Shown piece after piece: positions 46,807 to 55,808 of a stretch of DNA of 64,000 bases. Under the pieces are notes generated by a model. It was given only the letters and a program-made list of their open reading frames with translations, had not been told where the DNA came from and did no database searches. The translations under genes and the position numbers were made by a program. Source of the stretch: Listeria grayi DSM 20601 (GTDB lineage Bacteria; Bacillota; Bacilli; Lactobacillales; Listeriaceae). The stretch spans positions 868,001-932,000 of the forward strand of contig NZ_GL538352.1 in assembly GCF_000148995.1 (NCBI RefSeq), written 5' to 3'. Numbering within the stretch: the stretch's first letter is position 1; each line of letters opens with the position of its first letter.

Positions 46807-47152
46807 ATTTGTTTGCTGTTTCAGCAACACGATACTTCGTCATTTTCGTGATCAGATCATATGGAATTGGTTGATCGTATGGAAACTGGACTGTTCCTTT
46901 GGACGTTTGATAGTTGGCCAACTCTTTTTGAAAGTGGACGATCGCTTTTGGTGTCGGATAAATCCCTAAATGTTTTTTCGCTGCGGCAAAATGAATCAGA
47001 TTTTCTCCTTGATGAAATGTCGGAATGCCGTAACTTATTTTTTCATTGGCTTCCGGCGCAGCTGCTCGAATCGTCTTCCTTACCTTCTCTAAGATTGGTT
47101 GCACTGCCGCAGGAGTATTGGCGATATACGCTTCAACTGTTTGGCTATTCAT
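46805..47152 (-). CDS. DUF1801 family protein
   Basis: 115 residues. The motif pattern PEANEKISYGIPTFHQGENLIHFAAAKKHLGIYP is typical of DUF1801/YdhG-like proteins, small globular proteins with an iron-sulfur-like or SCP fold; function unknown. It is convergent to yidC and separate from lisRK. Confidence 0.8.
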   Translation of the reverse strand: MNSQTVEAYIANTPAAVQPILEKVRKTIRAAAPEANEKISYGIPTFHQGENLIHFAAAKKHLGIYPTPKAIVHFQKELANYQTSKGTVQFPYDQPIPYDLITKMTKYRVAETANK

Positions 47153-47176
47153 ACTAACTGCTCCTTTCTAAAAAAA

Positions 47177-47199
47177 GCACCAATGGCAAGCATTGGTGC
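47177..47199 (-). terminator. Terminator of lisK
   Basis: Stem GCACCAATG / CATTGGTGC followed on the minus strand by TTTTTTAG; begins 7 bases past the lisK stop. Confidence 0.85.
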
Positions 47200-47205
47200 C
47201 TTTTG

Positions 47206-48663
47206 TTAAGCTTTCTTTTCGATCCGATCGATCATTGGCAATGTGATATGGATGGAGGTCCCTTTATCTACTTCGCTTTCTGCAGAAATAGTACCCAGAT
47301 AGCCTTCTACTAGCTGTTTCGCGATAGCAAGACCTAAGCCATTGCCGCCTTTTTCACGGCTTCGAGCTTTATCTACCCGATAAAAGCGATTAAAGATCTT
47401 ATCGATTTCTTCGCTGGAAATACCGACACCGTAATCACGGACGGTAATAACCGCCTTATCATTGTTGGCAGTGATCTCCACATCGATTTGCTTGGAATCA
47501 CCAGAATATTTCACCGCATTATCCATAATGATGATAAGAATCTGCTCCAAATGGTTAAGCTGAATCAGTGCGCTAAGCCCCTTCACCTTCTCATCGAGAT
47601 GAAAAGTAAACTGCTCATACATCACTTCAAAGTTACGGCATACTTGCTCGACCGTAGCGTTGATATCTGATATTTGTAGTTCTTTTGTTTGTGAAACTTG
47701 CTCAGCACGGGAGAGATCCAGCATTTCCTGGACTAGTTTTTTCATTCGTTCTAGTTCTGTTAACGAAGCATGCAGCGACTCGTCTAAAACGGCAGGGTCA
47801 TCTTTCCCCCAGCGGTTGAGGAGCTTCAAATGTCCTTCCATGATCTGTACAGGTGTCCGCAATTCATGCGAGGCATCCTCTACAAATTGTTTCTGCTGTT
47901 CAAAGCTCGTTTCGATCCGTGTCATCATATCATTGAAGATAACCGTCAATTCGCCGATCTCATCTCGGGAATTTGTTTTTGGTTCGATCCGCTTTTGAAA
48001 GCCATTTTTACGAATATCATTCATTGTTTTTGCCATTTTTGTGAGCGGGTTTAGGAAATTTTGCGCTAACAAATACCCTAACATACCACTTAGAAACAAT
48101 GCAACGGCGCCAAGCACAATGATAGTGATAAGTAGTTTGTTCATCATCTTATTATAAGAAGTGAGCGGATTGACGACTTGGGCATAGCCGATGATCTTGG
48201 AATTATCACGGCCAACGATCGGCATTTGGGCAATGATCATTTTTTTACCGTCGATCTTTGGTTTACTTGAAAAAGAAAAGCCCGTATTATTCATAAAGTA
48301 TTTGCTGAAATCATGTTTTGCTACTTCTTTACTCTGTAGGAAGATATATTTATTGATAAAATCGCCGTTCGCATTGTACGTGATCAACACTTGATCCTGG
48401 ATCTTTCCGCTCACACTAAGGTTTTCACGAAAAAGTTCCATGACTGCTTGCGAATCATTAAGATTGCGTGCTTTCAGCAAACTAGTCGTAGAAGCTAACA
48501 GGTCGTTTACTTTTTTCTCTTCTTCGTTTAGCAGCATTTGGCCGATCCCTTGAAAAATCGCGTAAGAAAACAAGAAAAATGTCAGAAAGATCGCTGCGCT
48601 CGCACCAAATGTCCATTTAAATTTCAGTGAGCGGCTTTTTAATGAGAATACGCTCTGCTTCAT
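47206..48663 (-). CDS. lisK: Sensor histidine kinase LisK
   Basis: 485-residue membrane kinase of the LisRK stress system (acid, ethanol, bile, cephalosporin tolerance in L. monocytogenes). Two transmembrane helices (about 15-35 and 177-200) flank an extracellular sensor of about 140 residues. HAMP follows, then HisKA with the phospho-acceptor His in EDASHELRTPVQ, and HATPase_c with DNAVKY, DYGVGIS and GLGLAI. It overlaps lisR by four bases (ATGA), so the pair is translationally coupled. Confidence 0.95.
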   Translation of the reverse strand: MKQSVFSLKSRSLKFKWTFGASAAIFLTFFLFSYAIFQGIGQMLLNEEEKKVNDLLASTTSLLKARNLNDSQAVMELFRENLSVSGKIQDQVLITYNANGDFINKYIFLQSKEVAKHDFSKYFMNNTGFSFSSKPKIDGKKMIIAQMPIVGRDNSKIIGYAQVVNPLTSYNKMMNKLLITIIVLGAVALFLSGMLGYLLAQNFLNPLTKMAKTMNDIRKNGFQKRIEPKTNSRDEIGELTVIFNDMMTRIETSFEQQKQFVEDASHELRTPVQIMEGHLKLLNRWGKDDPAVLDESLHASLTELERMKKLVQEMLDLSRAEQVSQTKELQISDINATVEQVCRNFEVMYEQFTFHLDEKVKGLSALIQLNHLEQILIIIMDNAVKYSGDSKQIDVEITANNDKAVITVRDYGVGISSEEIDKIFNRFYRVDKARSREKGGNGLGLAIAKQLVEGYLGTISAESEVDKGTSIHITLPMIDRIEKKA

Positions 48664-49340
48664 GTACGCATCACATATCCCGTACCGCGTACTGTTTGGA
48701 TATAGCTCTCTTCGGAAGGATGGTCGATTTTATTCCGCAAATAACGGACGTATACATCGACTACATTCGTCTCCACCTCAGTTTCATAGCCCCAAACTTT
48801 ATTTAACAATACTTCTCGAGTCAGTACGATATTGATATTTTCCATCAATGTCAACAATAACTCGTATTCACGCTTCGTCAGGTCGATGATCTCATCGCCA
48901 CGTTTGACGATACGGTTTTCTTTTTCAACAACGATATCCCGATATTCCAATGTGGTCTGTTTTGCGGCTTCTTCCGCATGCTCTACGCGTCGCAATAAAG
49001 AGCGCAGACGTGCCAGTAATTCTTCGATCGCAAATGGTTTAACAATATAATCATCCGCACCATGATCAAGTCCAGAAACACGGTCGATCACGGAATCACG
49101 GGCAGTGATCATGATGATCGGTGTTTGTTTGACCTGGCGTAAGCGGCGACAGACTTCTACACCATTCAAATGTGGTAGCATCAAATCGAGCAGGATCGCA
49201 TCCCAGTCTTCATTCAAAGCAAGTTCCAAACCGCTGCGTCCGTCATTGGCAACTTGTGTTTCGTAATTTTCGTGTTGCAGTTCTAGTTCAATAAACCGCG
49301 ATAAATTCTTTTCGTCTTCTATGATTAAAATTCTACTCAC
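48660..49340 (-). CDS. lisR: Response regulator LisR
   Basis: 226-residue OmpR/PhoB-type regulator: receiver domain with acidic pocket (IEDEK), phosphorylated Asp in ILLDLMLPHLNG, and Lys in VKPF; C-terminal winged helix with DLTKREYELLLTLMENINIVLTRE... and YLRNKI. Upstream, ATTGTA (49376) and AAACAA (49398) mark a candidate minus-strand promoter, TTGTTT-16-TACAAT. It is first in the lisRK operon. Confidence 0.96.
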   Translation of the reverse strand: MSRILIIEDEKNLSRFIELELQHENYETQVANDGRSGLELALNEDWDAILLDLMLPHLNGVEVCRRLRQVKQTPIIMITARDSVIDRVSGLDHGADDYIVKPFAIEELLARLRSLLRRVEHAEEAAKQTTLEYRDIVVEKENRIVKRGDEIIDLTKREYELLLTLMENINIVLTREVLLNKVWGYETEVETNVVDVYVRYLRNKIDHPSEESYIQTVRGTGYVMRT

Positions 49341-49375
49341 TAGTCTCTTCCTCTCTTTCGAGCATTCCTATTTCT

Positions 49376-49403
49376 ATTGTAACGAACTTTTGGTTAAAAA
49401 CAA
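49376..49403 (-). promoter_or_regulatory. Candidate promoter of lisRK
   Basis: Minus strand: TTGTTT, 16 bp, TACAAT, about 36 bases before the lisR start. Confidence 0.5.
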
Positions 49404-49500
49404 CTAATAATAGGCGGAATGATAAACATTTCTTGCTAAACTCAGCAAGTTATCAGAATAAGTCGTTTTTTGTCATGGAATTCTCATTTTATGCATAAAA

Positions 49501-49536
49501 AAAGAGCACTTAGACACCGTTCGTCTAAGCGCTCTT
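49501..49536 (-). terminator. Terminator of gnd
   Basis: Stem AAAGAGCACTTAGAC / GTCTAAGCGCTCTTT, one G-U on the minus strand, followed by a long T-run. Confidence 0.88.
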
Positions 49537-49544
49537 TCCAATAA

Positions 49545-50963
49545 TTATTCTTGGATTTCTGGCCATTCTGTATGGAAGATGCCTTCTTTATCCACACGTT
49601 CATAAGTGTGAGCACCGAAGTAGTCACGTTGTGCTTGGATAAGGTTAGCAGGTAATACTTCCGCACGATAGCTATCGTAATAGCTGATTGCAGCGGCAAA
49701 TGTCGGTACTGGAATACCAGCTTTGACTGCTTCTGCAATGACATTACGCAAGTCATCTTGATAGTTATCCGCGATGTCTGTGAAGTATGGATCCAATAAT
49801 AGGTTGTTAAGATTTTTGTCGTTATTATAAGCATCTGTGATTTTTTGTAAGAAACGAGCACGAATAATACAGCCGGCACGGAAAATCTTCGCGATCTCAC
49901 CGTATTGCAAGTCCCAGTTATATTCATCGCTTGCAGATTTCATTTGTGCGAAACCTTGTGCGTAAGATGCGATCTTACTGAAGTATAGGGCACGGCGTAC
50001 GGATTCGATAAATGCTTTTTTGTCGCCGCTGAATGCCGCTTTTTTAGGACCTTTTAGGATCGAACTTGCATGAACACGTTCAGTTTTAAGTGCTGAGATA
50101 TAACGGGCAAATACAGATTCTGTAATCAAGGAAAGCGGCACGCCAAGATCTAATGCGCTTTGGCTTGTCCATTTACCTGTACCTTTTTGTCCAGCTTTGT
50201 CTAAGATGATATCAACGATCGGTTTACCAGTTTCTGGATCTTTTACTTTTAAGATATTTTTAGTGATCTCAATAAGATAGCTATCTAGTTCGCCTTCATT
50301 CCATTCTTCAAAGACATCTGCTAATTCTTCATGAGATAGGCCAGCAACATCTTTTAAAATGTGATAGGCTTCGGCGATCAATTGCATATCTCCATATTCA
50401 ATACCATTATGCACCATTTTTACGTAGTGTCCAGCACCGTCAGGGCCAATGTAAGTGACACATGGTTCTCCGTCTGCTACAGCTGCGATTTCTTGTAAAA
50501 TAGGAGCAACTAGATCGTACGCACGACGTTGACCACCAGGCATGATAGAAGGACCTTTTAGCGCACCTTCTTCACCGCCGGATACACCAGTGCCGATGAA
50601 GTTGAATCCTTCTTCGCTAAGTTCCTTGTTGCGGCGGATCGTATCTTCAAAGAAAGCATTTCCGCCATCAATCAATATGTCCCCTTCATCAAGGAAAGGT
50701 TTCAAGGCATCGATCATCATATCGGTAGCTTCTCCAGCTTTTACCATAATCAGAATGCGGCGTGGGATCTCAAGGGAACCAACAAACTCTTCTAAACTAT
50801 AAGTCGGAACCAATTTTTTATCTGCATTTTCTTCCATTACTGCTTTTGTTTTTTCAGAAGAACGGTTAAAAATAGATACGCTATGTCCACGACTTTCAAT
50901 ATTCAAAGCCAAGTTACGTCCCATTACGCCCATTCCGATAACGCCAATTTCTTGTTTTGCCAT
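49545..50963 (-). CDS. gnd: 6-phosphogluconate dehydrogenase (decarboxylating)
   Basis: 472-residue oxidative pentose-phosphate enzyme giving ribulose-5-phosphate, CO2 and NADPH. The Rossmann motif is [18 protein letters not shown] and the NADP selective R follows in FNRSSEKTK. Substrate-binding [22 protein letters not shown] and [15 protein letters not shown] are intact. ATG at 50963 follows AAAGGAAG by 9 bases. It precedes lisR on the same strand but has its own terminator. Confidence 0.97.
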   Translation of the reverse strand: MAKQEIGVIGMGVMGRNLALNIESRGHSVSIFNRSSEKTKAVMEENADKKLVPTYSLEEFVGSLEIPRRILIMVKAGEATDMMIDALKPFLDEGDILIDGGNAFFEDTIRRNKELSEEGFNFIGTGVSGGEEGALKGPSIMPGGQRRAYDLVAPILQEIAAVADGEPCVTYIGPDGAGHYVKMVHNGIEYGDMQLIAEAYHILKDVAGLSHEELADVFEEWNEGELDSYLIEITKNILKVKDPETGKPIVDIILDKAGQKGTGKWTSQSALDLGVPLSLITESVFARYISALKTERVHASSILKGPKKAAFSGDKKAFIESVRRALYFSKIASYAQGFAQMKSASDEYNWDLQYGEIAKIFRAGCIIRARFLQKITDAYNNDKNLNNLLLDPYFTDIADNYQDDLRNVIAEAVKAGIPVPTFAAAISYYDSYRAEVLPANLIQAQRDYFGAHTYERVDKEGIFHTEWPEIQE

Positions 50964-51099
50964 GTTTTTATTCTTCCTTTCCAATATAATTGAACAATAT
51001 TACTTGTTCTCTTGTGATGTTAGCTAATTCTTTCAACAGTATTTACTATATCAAAGAAATAGAACTCTCGCAATGTTTCAGCTTGATGTTTCTCTTCAT

Positions 51100-52137
51100 T
51101 TAATCTACCGCTTTTGTGCAAAGTGAGCAAACTAATGCAGCTAAAGTTTGCAAGTTATGGATCGATATATTTTCTTCGGCTGTATGCATGTTGGCAAAGC
51201 CTGCTGCAAGAAGCAGTGTCGGTTTTCCTTTTGTATTCCAAATATTTGCATCGGTGCCGCCTGATAATTTCATTTCATATAAAGGTATATTAGTGGATTT
51301 GCGTAATAACTGGATCGCTGGATGCCCATTTTCAAGTGCAAAACCAGGGTAAATAATTTCCAACTCGCTTTTGACAGCACCTAGGATTTCTTGTTGTAGC
51401 ATCGTTACAGCTTGATGGAGATAAGTAGACAATCCCGTCACTGCTTCTGGTGTCTCTATACGGACTTGAAGCGTGAAACTAGCTGCTGCCTTGCCAAAAA
51501 ACTGCTCGACTTGCCAAGTTATTTTGCCAGGATACGCTTTTAAAATTTGCAAAAATCGTTTGGTTAAAGCGGCTCTTGATTGCGTTTCTGGCAAATCCAT
51601 GTCGATTGTCCAGATAAAAAGGCTATCGCTGTAGGACTGGTATCCTCCCACATCTCCTGGAGCATCTAGACAATAGCCAAATTCGGCAGCAATTTTCTCA
51701 GCGGGAAAACGTTTGCTCCCGATCAGTCCGGCTTCTTCTTCTGTTGTAAAGATCCAGTCTATTGGCCCATGTGCCACCTCTGCTTTTACGAGATATTCCA
51801 TTGCCGCAAGCATCGCTGCCACCCCAGCTTTGTCATCTGCTCCCAGATATCCCCCATCTTCAGCGCGAATGACTCCTTCTGTGTTACGAACTCCATTAAA
51901 ATGACCTAGAAAAGTACTTGTATCTAAATGGCTTAAGAAAAATAAATGTGGATGATCGCCATAGCTTCCTTCCTGATGGACTACAAGACAGCCTGATTCC
52001 TTCGCTTCCGCTGTAAGCTTTAATCCCAATGTTCTTGCTTTCGTCTCTATGTAAGCGATCAATTCATCTTCACCACCCGATGGAGTTGCCATCTTGGCGA
52101 TCGTTAAAAAATAATCGATTGCGTTTGTTTCTATCAC
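51100..52137 (-). CDS. M20 family metallopeptidase (PepT-like)
   Basis: 345-residue cytosolic di-zinc aminopeptidase of the M20/PepT group. The metal ligands and catalytic residues are in LSHLDT, GADDKAG (Asp bridging), TTEEEAGL (Glu pair), and CLDAPGDVGGY. The C-terminal Gly-His region is KGKPTLLLAAGFANMH. It probably trims tripeptides. It has its own weak promoter; in EGD-e the same place is taken by lmo1375, annotated as an aminotripeptidase. Confidence 0.88.
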   Translation of the reverse strand: MIETNAIDYFLTIAKMATPSGGEDELIAYIETKARTLGLKLTAEAKESGCLVVHQEGSYGDHPHLFFLSHLDTSTFLGHFNGVRNTEGVIRAEDGGYLGADDKAGVAAMLAAMEYLVKAEVAHGPIDWIFTTEEEAGLIGSKRFPAEKIAAEFGYCLDAPGDVGGYQSYSDSLFIWTIDMDLPETQSRAALTKRFLQILKAYPGKITWQVEQFFGKAAASFTLQVRIETPEAVTGLSTYLHQAVTMLQQEILGAVKSELEIIYPGFALENGHPAIQLLRKSTNIPLYEMKLSGGTDANIWNTKGKPTLLLAAGFANMHTAEENISIHNLQTLAALVCSLCTKAVD

Positions 52138-52196
52138 GTTTTGCTGCCTCCTTTTTTCTAGTATACCAATAAACCTATTTAATTTGCAGAAATGAC

Positions 52197-52225
52197 TTGC
52201 AGTTTCCTTTATTAATCAGTAAAAT
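52197..52225 (+). promoter_or_regulatory. Promoter of prli42
   Basis: TTGCAG, 17 bp, TAAAAT, about 40 bases before the miniprotein start. The divergent peptidase gene begins 60 bases away. Confidence 0.6.
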
Positions 52226-52264
52226 AAGGGTAATGATTCAGTCGGGAAGGAGCAAAATGCTTTC

Positions 52265-52360
52265 ATGTCTAACAAAAAATTTGTACGTTTTGTGGTTATC
52301 TTGATGTTAGTCGCAATCGTGGCTTCTAGCGTCATGACTGGCGTTTTAATGCTTTTATAG
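52265..52360 (+). CDS. prli42: Prli42 family membrane miniprotein
   Basis: 31-residue single-span membrane protein: a cytosolic MSNKKFVRF start with three basic residues, then a hydrophobic helix to the end. Length, KK near the start and the VILMLVAIV helix match Prli42, the Listeria protein that anchors the stressosome at the membrane (lysine/arginine contact with RsbR). Location next to the bkd operon also fits. AAGGAG is 12 bases upstream, a bit long; an overlapping 15-codon frame starts at 52257. A strong terminator follows. Confidence 0.85.
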   Translation: MSNKKFVRFVVILMLVAIVASSVMTGVLMLL

Positions 52361-52364
52361 TTTT

Positions 52365-52394
52365 AAAAGACCCACTCCAGGAGTGGGTCTTTTT
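52365..52394 (+). terminator. Terminator of prli42
   Basis: AAAAGACCCACTC / GAGTGGGTCTTTTT with a 3-base loop. Confidence 0.92.
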
Positions 52395-52417
52395 GTGCTT
52401 TACTGGTGCAAAAAAAA

Positions 52418-52440
52418 GAGTAGTACAAAGCGTACTACTC
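52418..52440 (-). terminator. Second terminator of the bkd operon
   Basis: Stem GAGTAGTAC / GTACTACTC, on the minus strand followed by TTTTTTTT. Confidence 0.9.
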
Positions 52441-52444
52441 AAAA

Positions 52445-52479
52445 ACATCTAGGGAGTTTAGGGGTATGGATCTAGATGT
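52445..52479 (-). terminator. First stem-loop after bkdB
   Basis: ACATCTAG / CTAGATGT arms with a 19-base loop, followed on the minus strand by TTTTTG. Together with 52418 it makes tandem terminators. Confidence 0.65.
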
Positions 52480-52513
52480 ATGATACTTTACCCGCATGCC
52501 TATAAATCAAACC

Positions 52514-53767
52514 TTAATAAATTTCTGTATTTGCTTCGGAAATCTTTTCGATATTCGCTTTCACAGCTTGCAGGAACTTCCCTGCGATCAGCCCATCTAA
52601 TATACGATGATCGATGGAAAGACATAAGTTGACCATATCGCGTACAGCGATCATTTCATCAATGATGACCGGACGCTTTACGATAGACTCTACTTGCAAA
52701 ATAGCTGCTTGCGGGTGGTTGATGATCCCCATCGATTGGATCGAACCGAACGAACCCGTACTGTTGACAGTGAAAGTTCCGCCTTCCATATCGCTTGAGG
52801 TCAATTTGCCGCTGCGAGCTTTATTGGCAAGTTCGGTGACTTCTCTGGCAATACCTTTGATCGATTTTTCATCGGCATGCTTGATCACTGGCACATAGAG
52901 CAGGTCTTCTGTGGCAACGGCGATCGAAATGTTGATCGCTTTGCGTTGGATGATCTTTTCGCCAGCCCAAGTGCTGTTGAGTTCAGGAAATTCTTTCAGC
53001 GCTTGTGCAACTGCTTTGATGAAAAAGGCAAAGTAGGTAATGTTGTAACCTTCTTCTTTTTTGAATCCCGCTTTGATCTTATCACGGTAACGAACGAGGG
53101 ACGTTGCATCCGCCTCTACCATCATCCATGCATGCGGAATCTCTTGTACGCTTGTTACCATGTGCTTCGCTATTGCTTTCCGAACGCCGCCTACAGGAAT
53201 CTCTTTATCACCTTGTTCAGTAGTTGCTACAGGGCTAGCAGTAGCCGGTTTAGCTGGTTCTGATGCTGAGACATTTGTTGCTTGAACTGTTTCGGTCTGT
53301 GGATTTTCCACGTAACGAAGAATATCTTTTCTAGTGATTCGACCGCCTTTCCCAGTTGCGGAAACTTGCGCGAGATCAATATTATGTTCCCCTGCTAAAC
53401 GAAGTACTGCTGGCGAAAAACGTCCAGTTGCTGCCGACTTTTCGCTAGCTATTTCTGTTTTCGGGGCTTCCTTTGGTTGTTCTTGTTTCGGTTCAGAGGT
53501 TTCTGTGCTCTCAGTTGTTCTTGCTTCCGTCGTTTCGATCGTACAGATCACTTCACCGACTTCTAGTGTTTCGTCTTCTGCAGCGATTAATTCTTTGACG
53601 ATACCACTGAAAGAAGATGGTACTTCTGCTGTTACTTTATCTGTCAAAACTTCTGCTAATGCATCGTATTTTTCGACTTTGTCTCCGGGAGCGACCAGCC
53701 AGCTGCTGATGGTTCCTTCTGTCACACTTTCACCTAATTTGGGCATCGTTATTTTTTCAATTGCCAC
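52514..53767 (-). CDS. bkdB: Branched-chain 2-oxoacid dehydrogenase E2 (dihydrolipoyl acyltransferase)
   Basis: 417-residue E2 core. The lipoyl domain (residues 1-78) carries the attachment Lys in VLTDKVTAEVPS; a Ser/Thr/Glu/Pro-rich linker follows (80-118), the peripheral binding domain reads SPAVLRLAGEHNIDL, and the catalytic domain ends with SIDHRILDG (His and Asp). It makes branched acyl-CoA primers for anteiso/iso fatty acids, which Listeria needs for cold growth. It is last in lpd-bkdAA-bkdAB-bkdB. Confidence 0.96.
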   Translation of the reverse strand: MAIEKITMPKLGESVTEGTISSWLVAPGDKVEKYDALAEVLTDKVTAEVPSSFSGIVKELIAAEDETLEVGEVICTIETTEARTTESTETSEPKQEQPKEAPKTEIASEKSAATGRFSPAVLRLAGEHNIDLAQVSATGKGGRITRKDILRYVENPQTETVQATNVSASEPAKPATASPVATTEQGDKEIPVGGVRKAIAKHMVTSVQEIPHAWMMVEADATSLVRYRDKIKAGFKKEEGYNITYFAFFIKAVAQALKEFPELNSTWAGEKIIQRKAINISIAVATEDLLYVPVIKHADEKSIKGIAREVTELANKARSGKLTSSDMEGGTFTVNSTGSFGSIQSMGIINHPQAAILQVESIVKRPVIIDEMIAVRDMVNLCLSIDHRILDGLIAGKFLQAVKANIEKISEANTEIY

Positions 53768-53791
53768 GTTATTTCACTCCTCTATCCACGA

Positions 53792-54775
53792 TTAGAACTC
53801 TGCTAATTCCCGCATCGCCGCTTCTACTTTTTCAGGATTGATCATAAAGTATTTTTCCATTGTTGGTGCAAATGGCATCGCCGGTGTATCTGGACCTGCA
53901 AGTCTATTTATTGGGGCATCCAGCTCAAACAAGCAATGCTCTGCAATGATAGCAGCAACTTCGCTGATGACGCTTCCTTGTTTATTATCTTCTGTTATTA
54001 ATAATACCTTACCCGTTTTTTTAGCAGCCTCGATGATAGCCTCTTGGTCAAGTGGATAAATCGTCCGCAAGTCGAGAATATGACTGCTGATTCCATCTTC
54101 TGCCAAAATTTCCGCGGCTTGCTCCGCAAACGAAACAGCTAGTCCATAAGTGATGACTGTAATGTCGTCTCCTTCGCGAACTACATTTGCTTTGCCGATC
54201 GGAACCGTATAATCTGTTTCCGGAACTTCGCCTTTTAATAAGCGATAAGCCCGTTTATGTTCAAAGAAAAGCACGGGATCTTCGTCGCGGATAGCAGCTT
54301 TCAATAAGCCTTTCGCATCGTAAGGATTCGATGGTACGACGATTTTAAGACCCGGTTGCCCAAAAAAGACTTTTTCAAGGGATTGTGAATGGTATAAAGC
54401 ACCATGGACACCGCCGCCAAATGGAGCACGGATCACGATCGGACAGCTCCAGTCGTTATTAGAACGATAGCGAATACGCGATGCTTCGGAAATGATTTGG
54501 TTGACTGCTGGTAGGATAAAATCGGCAAACTGCATTTCGGCAACAGGACGCAATCCGTACATTGCTGCACCGATCCCAACCCCTGCTATTGCTGATTCGG
54601 CAAGCGGTGTATCTAAAACGCGGTCTTCGCCAAATTGGTCATAAAGACCAACCGTCGCTTTAAAGACGCCTCCTTTTTTACCGACATCTTCTCCTAAAAT
54701 AAAAACGTTATCGTCGCGCTCCATTTCTTCGCGCAACGCCATTCTAATGGCATCGATATATGATATGACAGGCAT
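53792..54775 (-). CDS. bkdAB: Branched-chain 2-oxoacid dehydrogenase E1 beta
   Basis: 327-residue E1 beta subunit. Conserved Tkt central and C-terminal domains: LGEDVGKKGGVFKATVGLYDQFG, TPLAESAIAGVGIGAAM, ITYGLAV, and LDLRTIYPLDQEAI. The ATG at 54775 follows AAAGGAGG by 8 bases; the long upstream frame overlaps bkdAA and is not used. It forms the alpha2-beta2 E1 with bkdAA. Confidence 0.95.
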   Translation of the reverse strand: MPVISYIDAIRMALREEMERDDNVFILGEDVGKKGGVFKATVGLYDQFGEDRVLDTPLAESAIAGVGIGAAMYGLRPVAEMQFADFILPAVNQIISEASRIRYRSNNDWSCPIVIRAPFGGGVHGALYHSQSLEKVFFGQPGLKIVVPSNPYDAKGLLKAAIRDEDPVLFFEHKRAYRLLKGEVPETDYTVPIGKANVVREGDDITVITYGLAVSFAEQAAEILAEDGISSHILDLRTIYPLDQEAIIEAAKKTGKVLLITEDNKQGSVISEVAAIIAEHCLFELDAPINRLAGPDTPAMPFAPTMEKYFMINPEKVEAAMRELAEF

Positions 54776-54791
54776 TTGTTTGTATCCTCCT

Positions 54792-55784
54792 TTACTTCGC
54801 GTCTTCTGCATAGACATGACGTAGTGTATCTTCTGGAGCTGCATAGGCAGCATTTTCGGCATAATCTGTTGCTTCATTGACTTCTTGATTGATGGCCTTT
54901 TCCATTGTTTCAATAGCTGCTTCATCTAAAAAGCCGGCTTCAATCAATTCTTGTTCAAATATTTTAAGCGGATCTTTTGTTTTCGCTGCATCTACTTCTT
55001 CTTTGGAACGGTAAGAACGATCATCGTCATCGGAAGAATGCGGTGTAAATCGATACGAGACGGTTTCGATCAATGTTGGTCCTTCGCCATTTCTAGCGCG
55101 TTCAACGGCACGTCTGAAAGCACTGTATACACTTGCCATATCATTGCCGTCCACGCTTTCGCCAGGAATGCCGTAACCGATCGCCCGGTCTGCTAATGTT
55201 TTGGCAGCATATTGTTTTTCTGCTGGAACGGAGATCGCATATTTATTGTTGTGGATCACAAAAACGACTGGCAATTTATGTACACTCGCAAAGTTGATCC
55301 CTTCATGGAAATCGCCTTGGTTGGAAGATCCTTCCCCTGTAGAAGTATAGATCGCAATATCCTCTTTTTTCATTTTTGCTGCCAGACCGATTCCTGCTGC
55401 ATGCGGGAATTGCGTCGTTACTGGCGAACTTTGAGTGACGATTCGATTTTTCTTTTGGCCAAAATGAGCAGGCATTTGTCTGCCACCGGAGTTTGGGTCT
55501 TCTGCTTTTGCAAAAGCAGATAACATCAATTCCTTAGCGGTCATCCCAAAAGCAAGTACTACAGCTAGATCGCGGTAATACGGAAGTGCATAATCTTTTT
55601 CAAAGTCAAAGGCAAAAGCAGCACCGATCTGTGCAATTTCTTGTCCTTGTCCGGAGATCGTGAACGGGATCTTCCCGGAACGGTTAAGCAGCCACATCCG
55701 TTCATCTAATTTACGTGAAAGTAGCATCACCCGATACATTTCCACGGCTTTTTCTTTTGATAAATCAATATCTTTCAAATTCAT
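54792..55784 (-). CDS. bkdAA: Branched-chain 2-oxoacid dehydrogenase E1 alpha
   Basis: 330-residue thiamine-diphosphate-binding subunit. The TPP motif is TGEGSSNQGDFHEGINFASVHKLPVVFVIHNN (GDG-N variant). YRFTPHSSDDDDRSYR is the phospho-loop-like segment of the family. It supplies decarboxylated branched acyl groups to bkdB. It begins 24 bases after lpd. Confidence 0.95.
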   Translation of the reverse strand: MNLKDIDLSKEKAVEMYRVMLLSRKLDERMWLLNRSGKIPFTISGQGQEIAQIGAAFAFDFEKDYALPYYRDLAVVLAFGMTAKELMLSAFAKAEDPNSGGRQMPAHFGQKKNRIVTQSSPVTTQFPHAAGIGLAAKMKKEDIAIYTSTGEGSSNQGDFHEGINFASVHKLPVVFVIHNNKYAISVPAEKQYAAKTLADRAIGYGIPGESVDGNDMASVYSAFRRAVERARNGEGPTLIETVSYRFTPHSSDDDDRSYRSKEEVDAAKTKDPLKIFEQELIEAGFLDEAAIETMEKAINQEVNEATDYAENAAYAAPEDTLRHVYAEDAK

Positions 55785-55808
55785 TTGTTTCTGTCCCTCC
55801 TTTGATCT

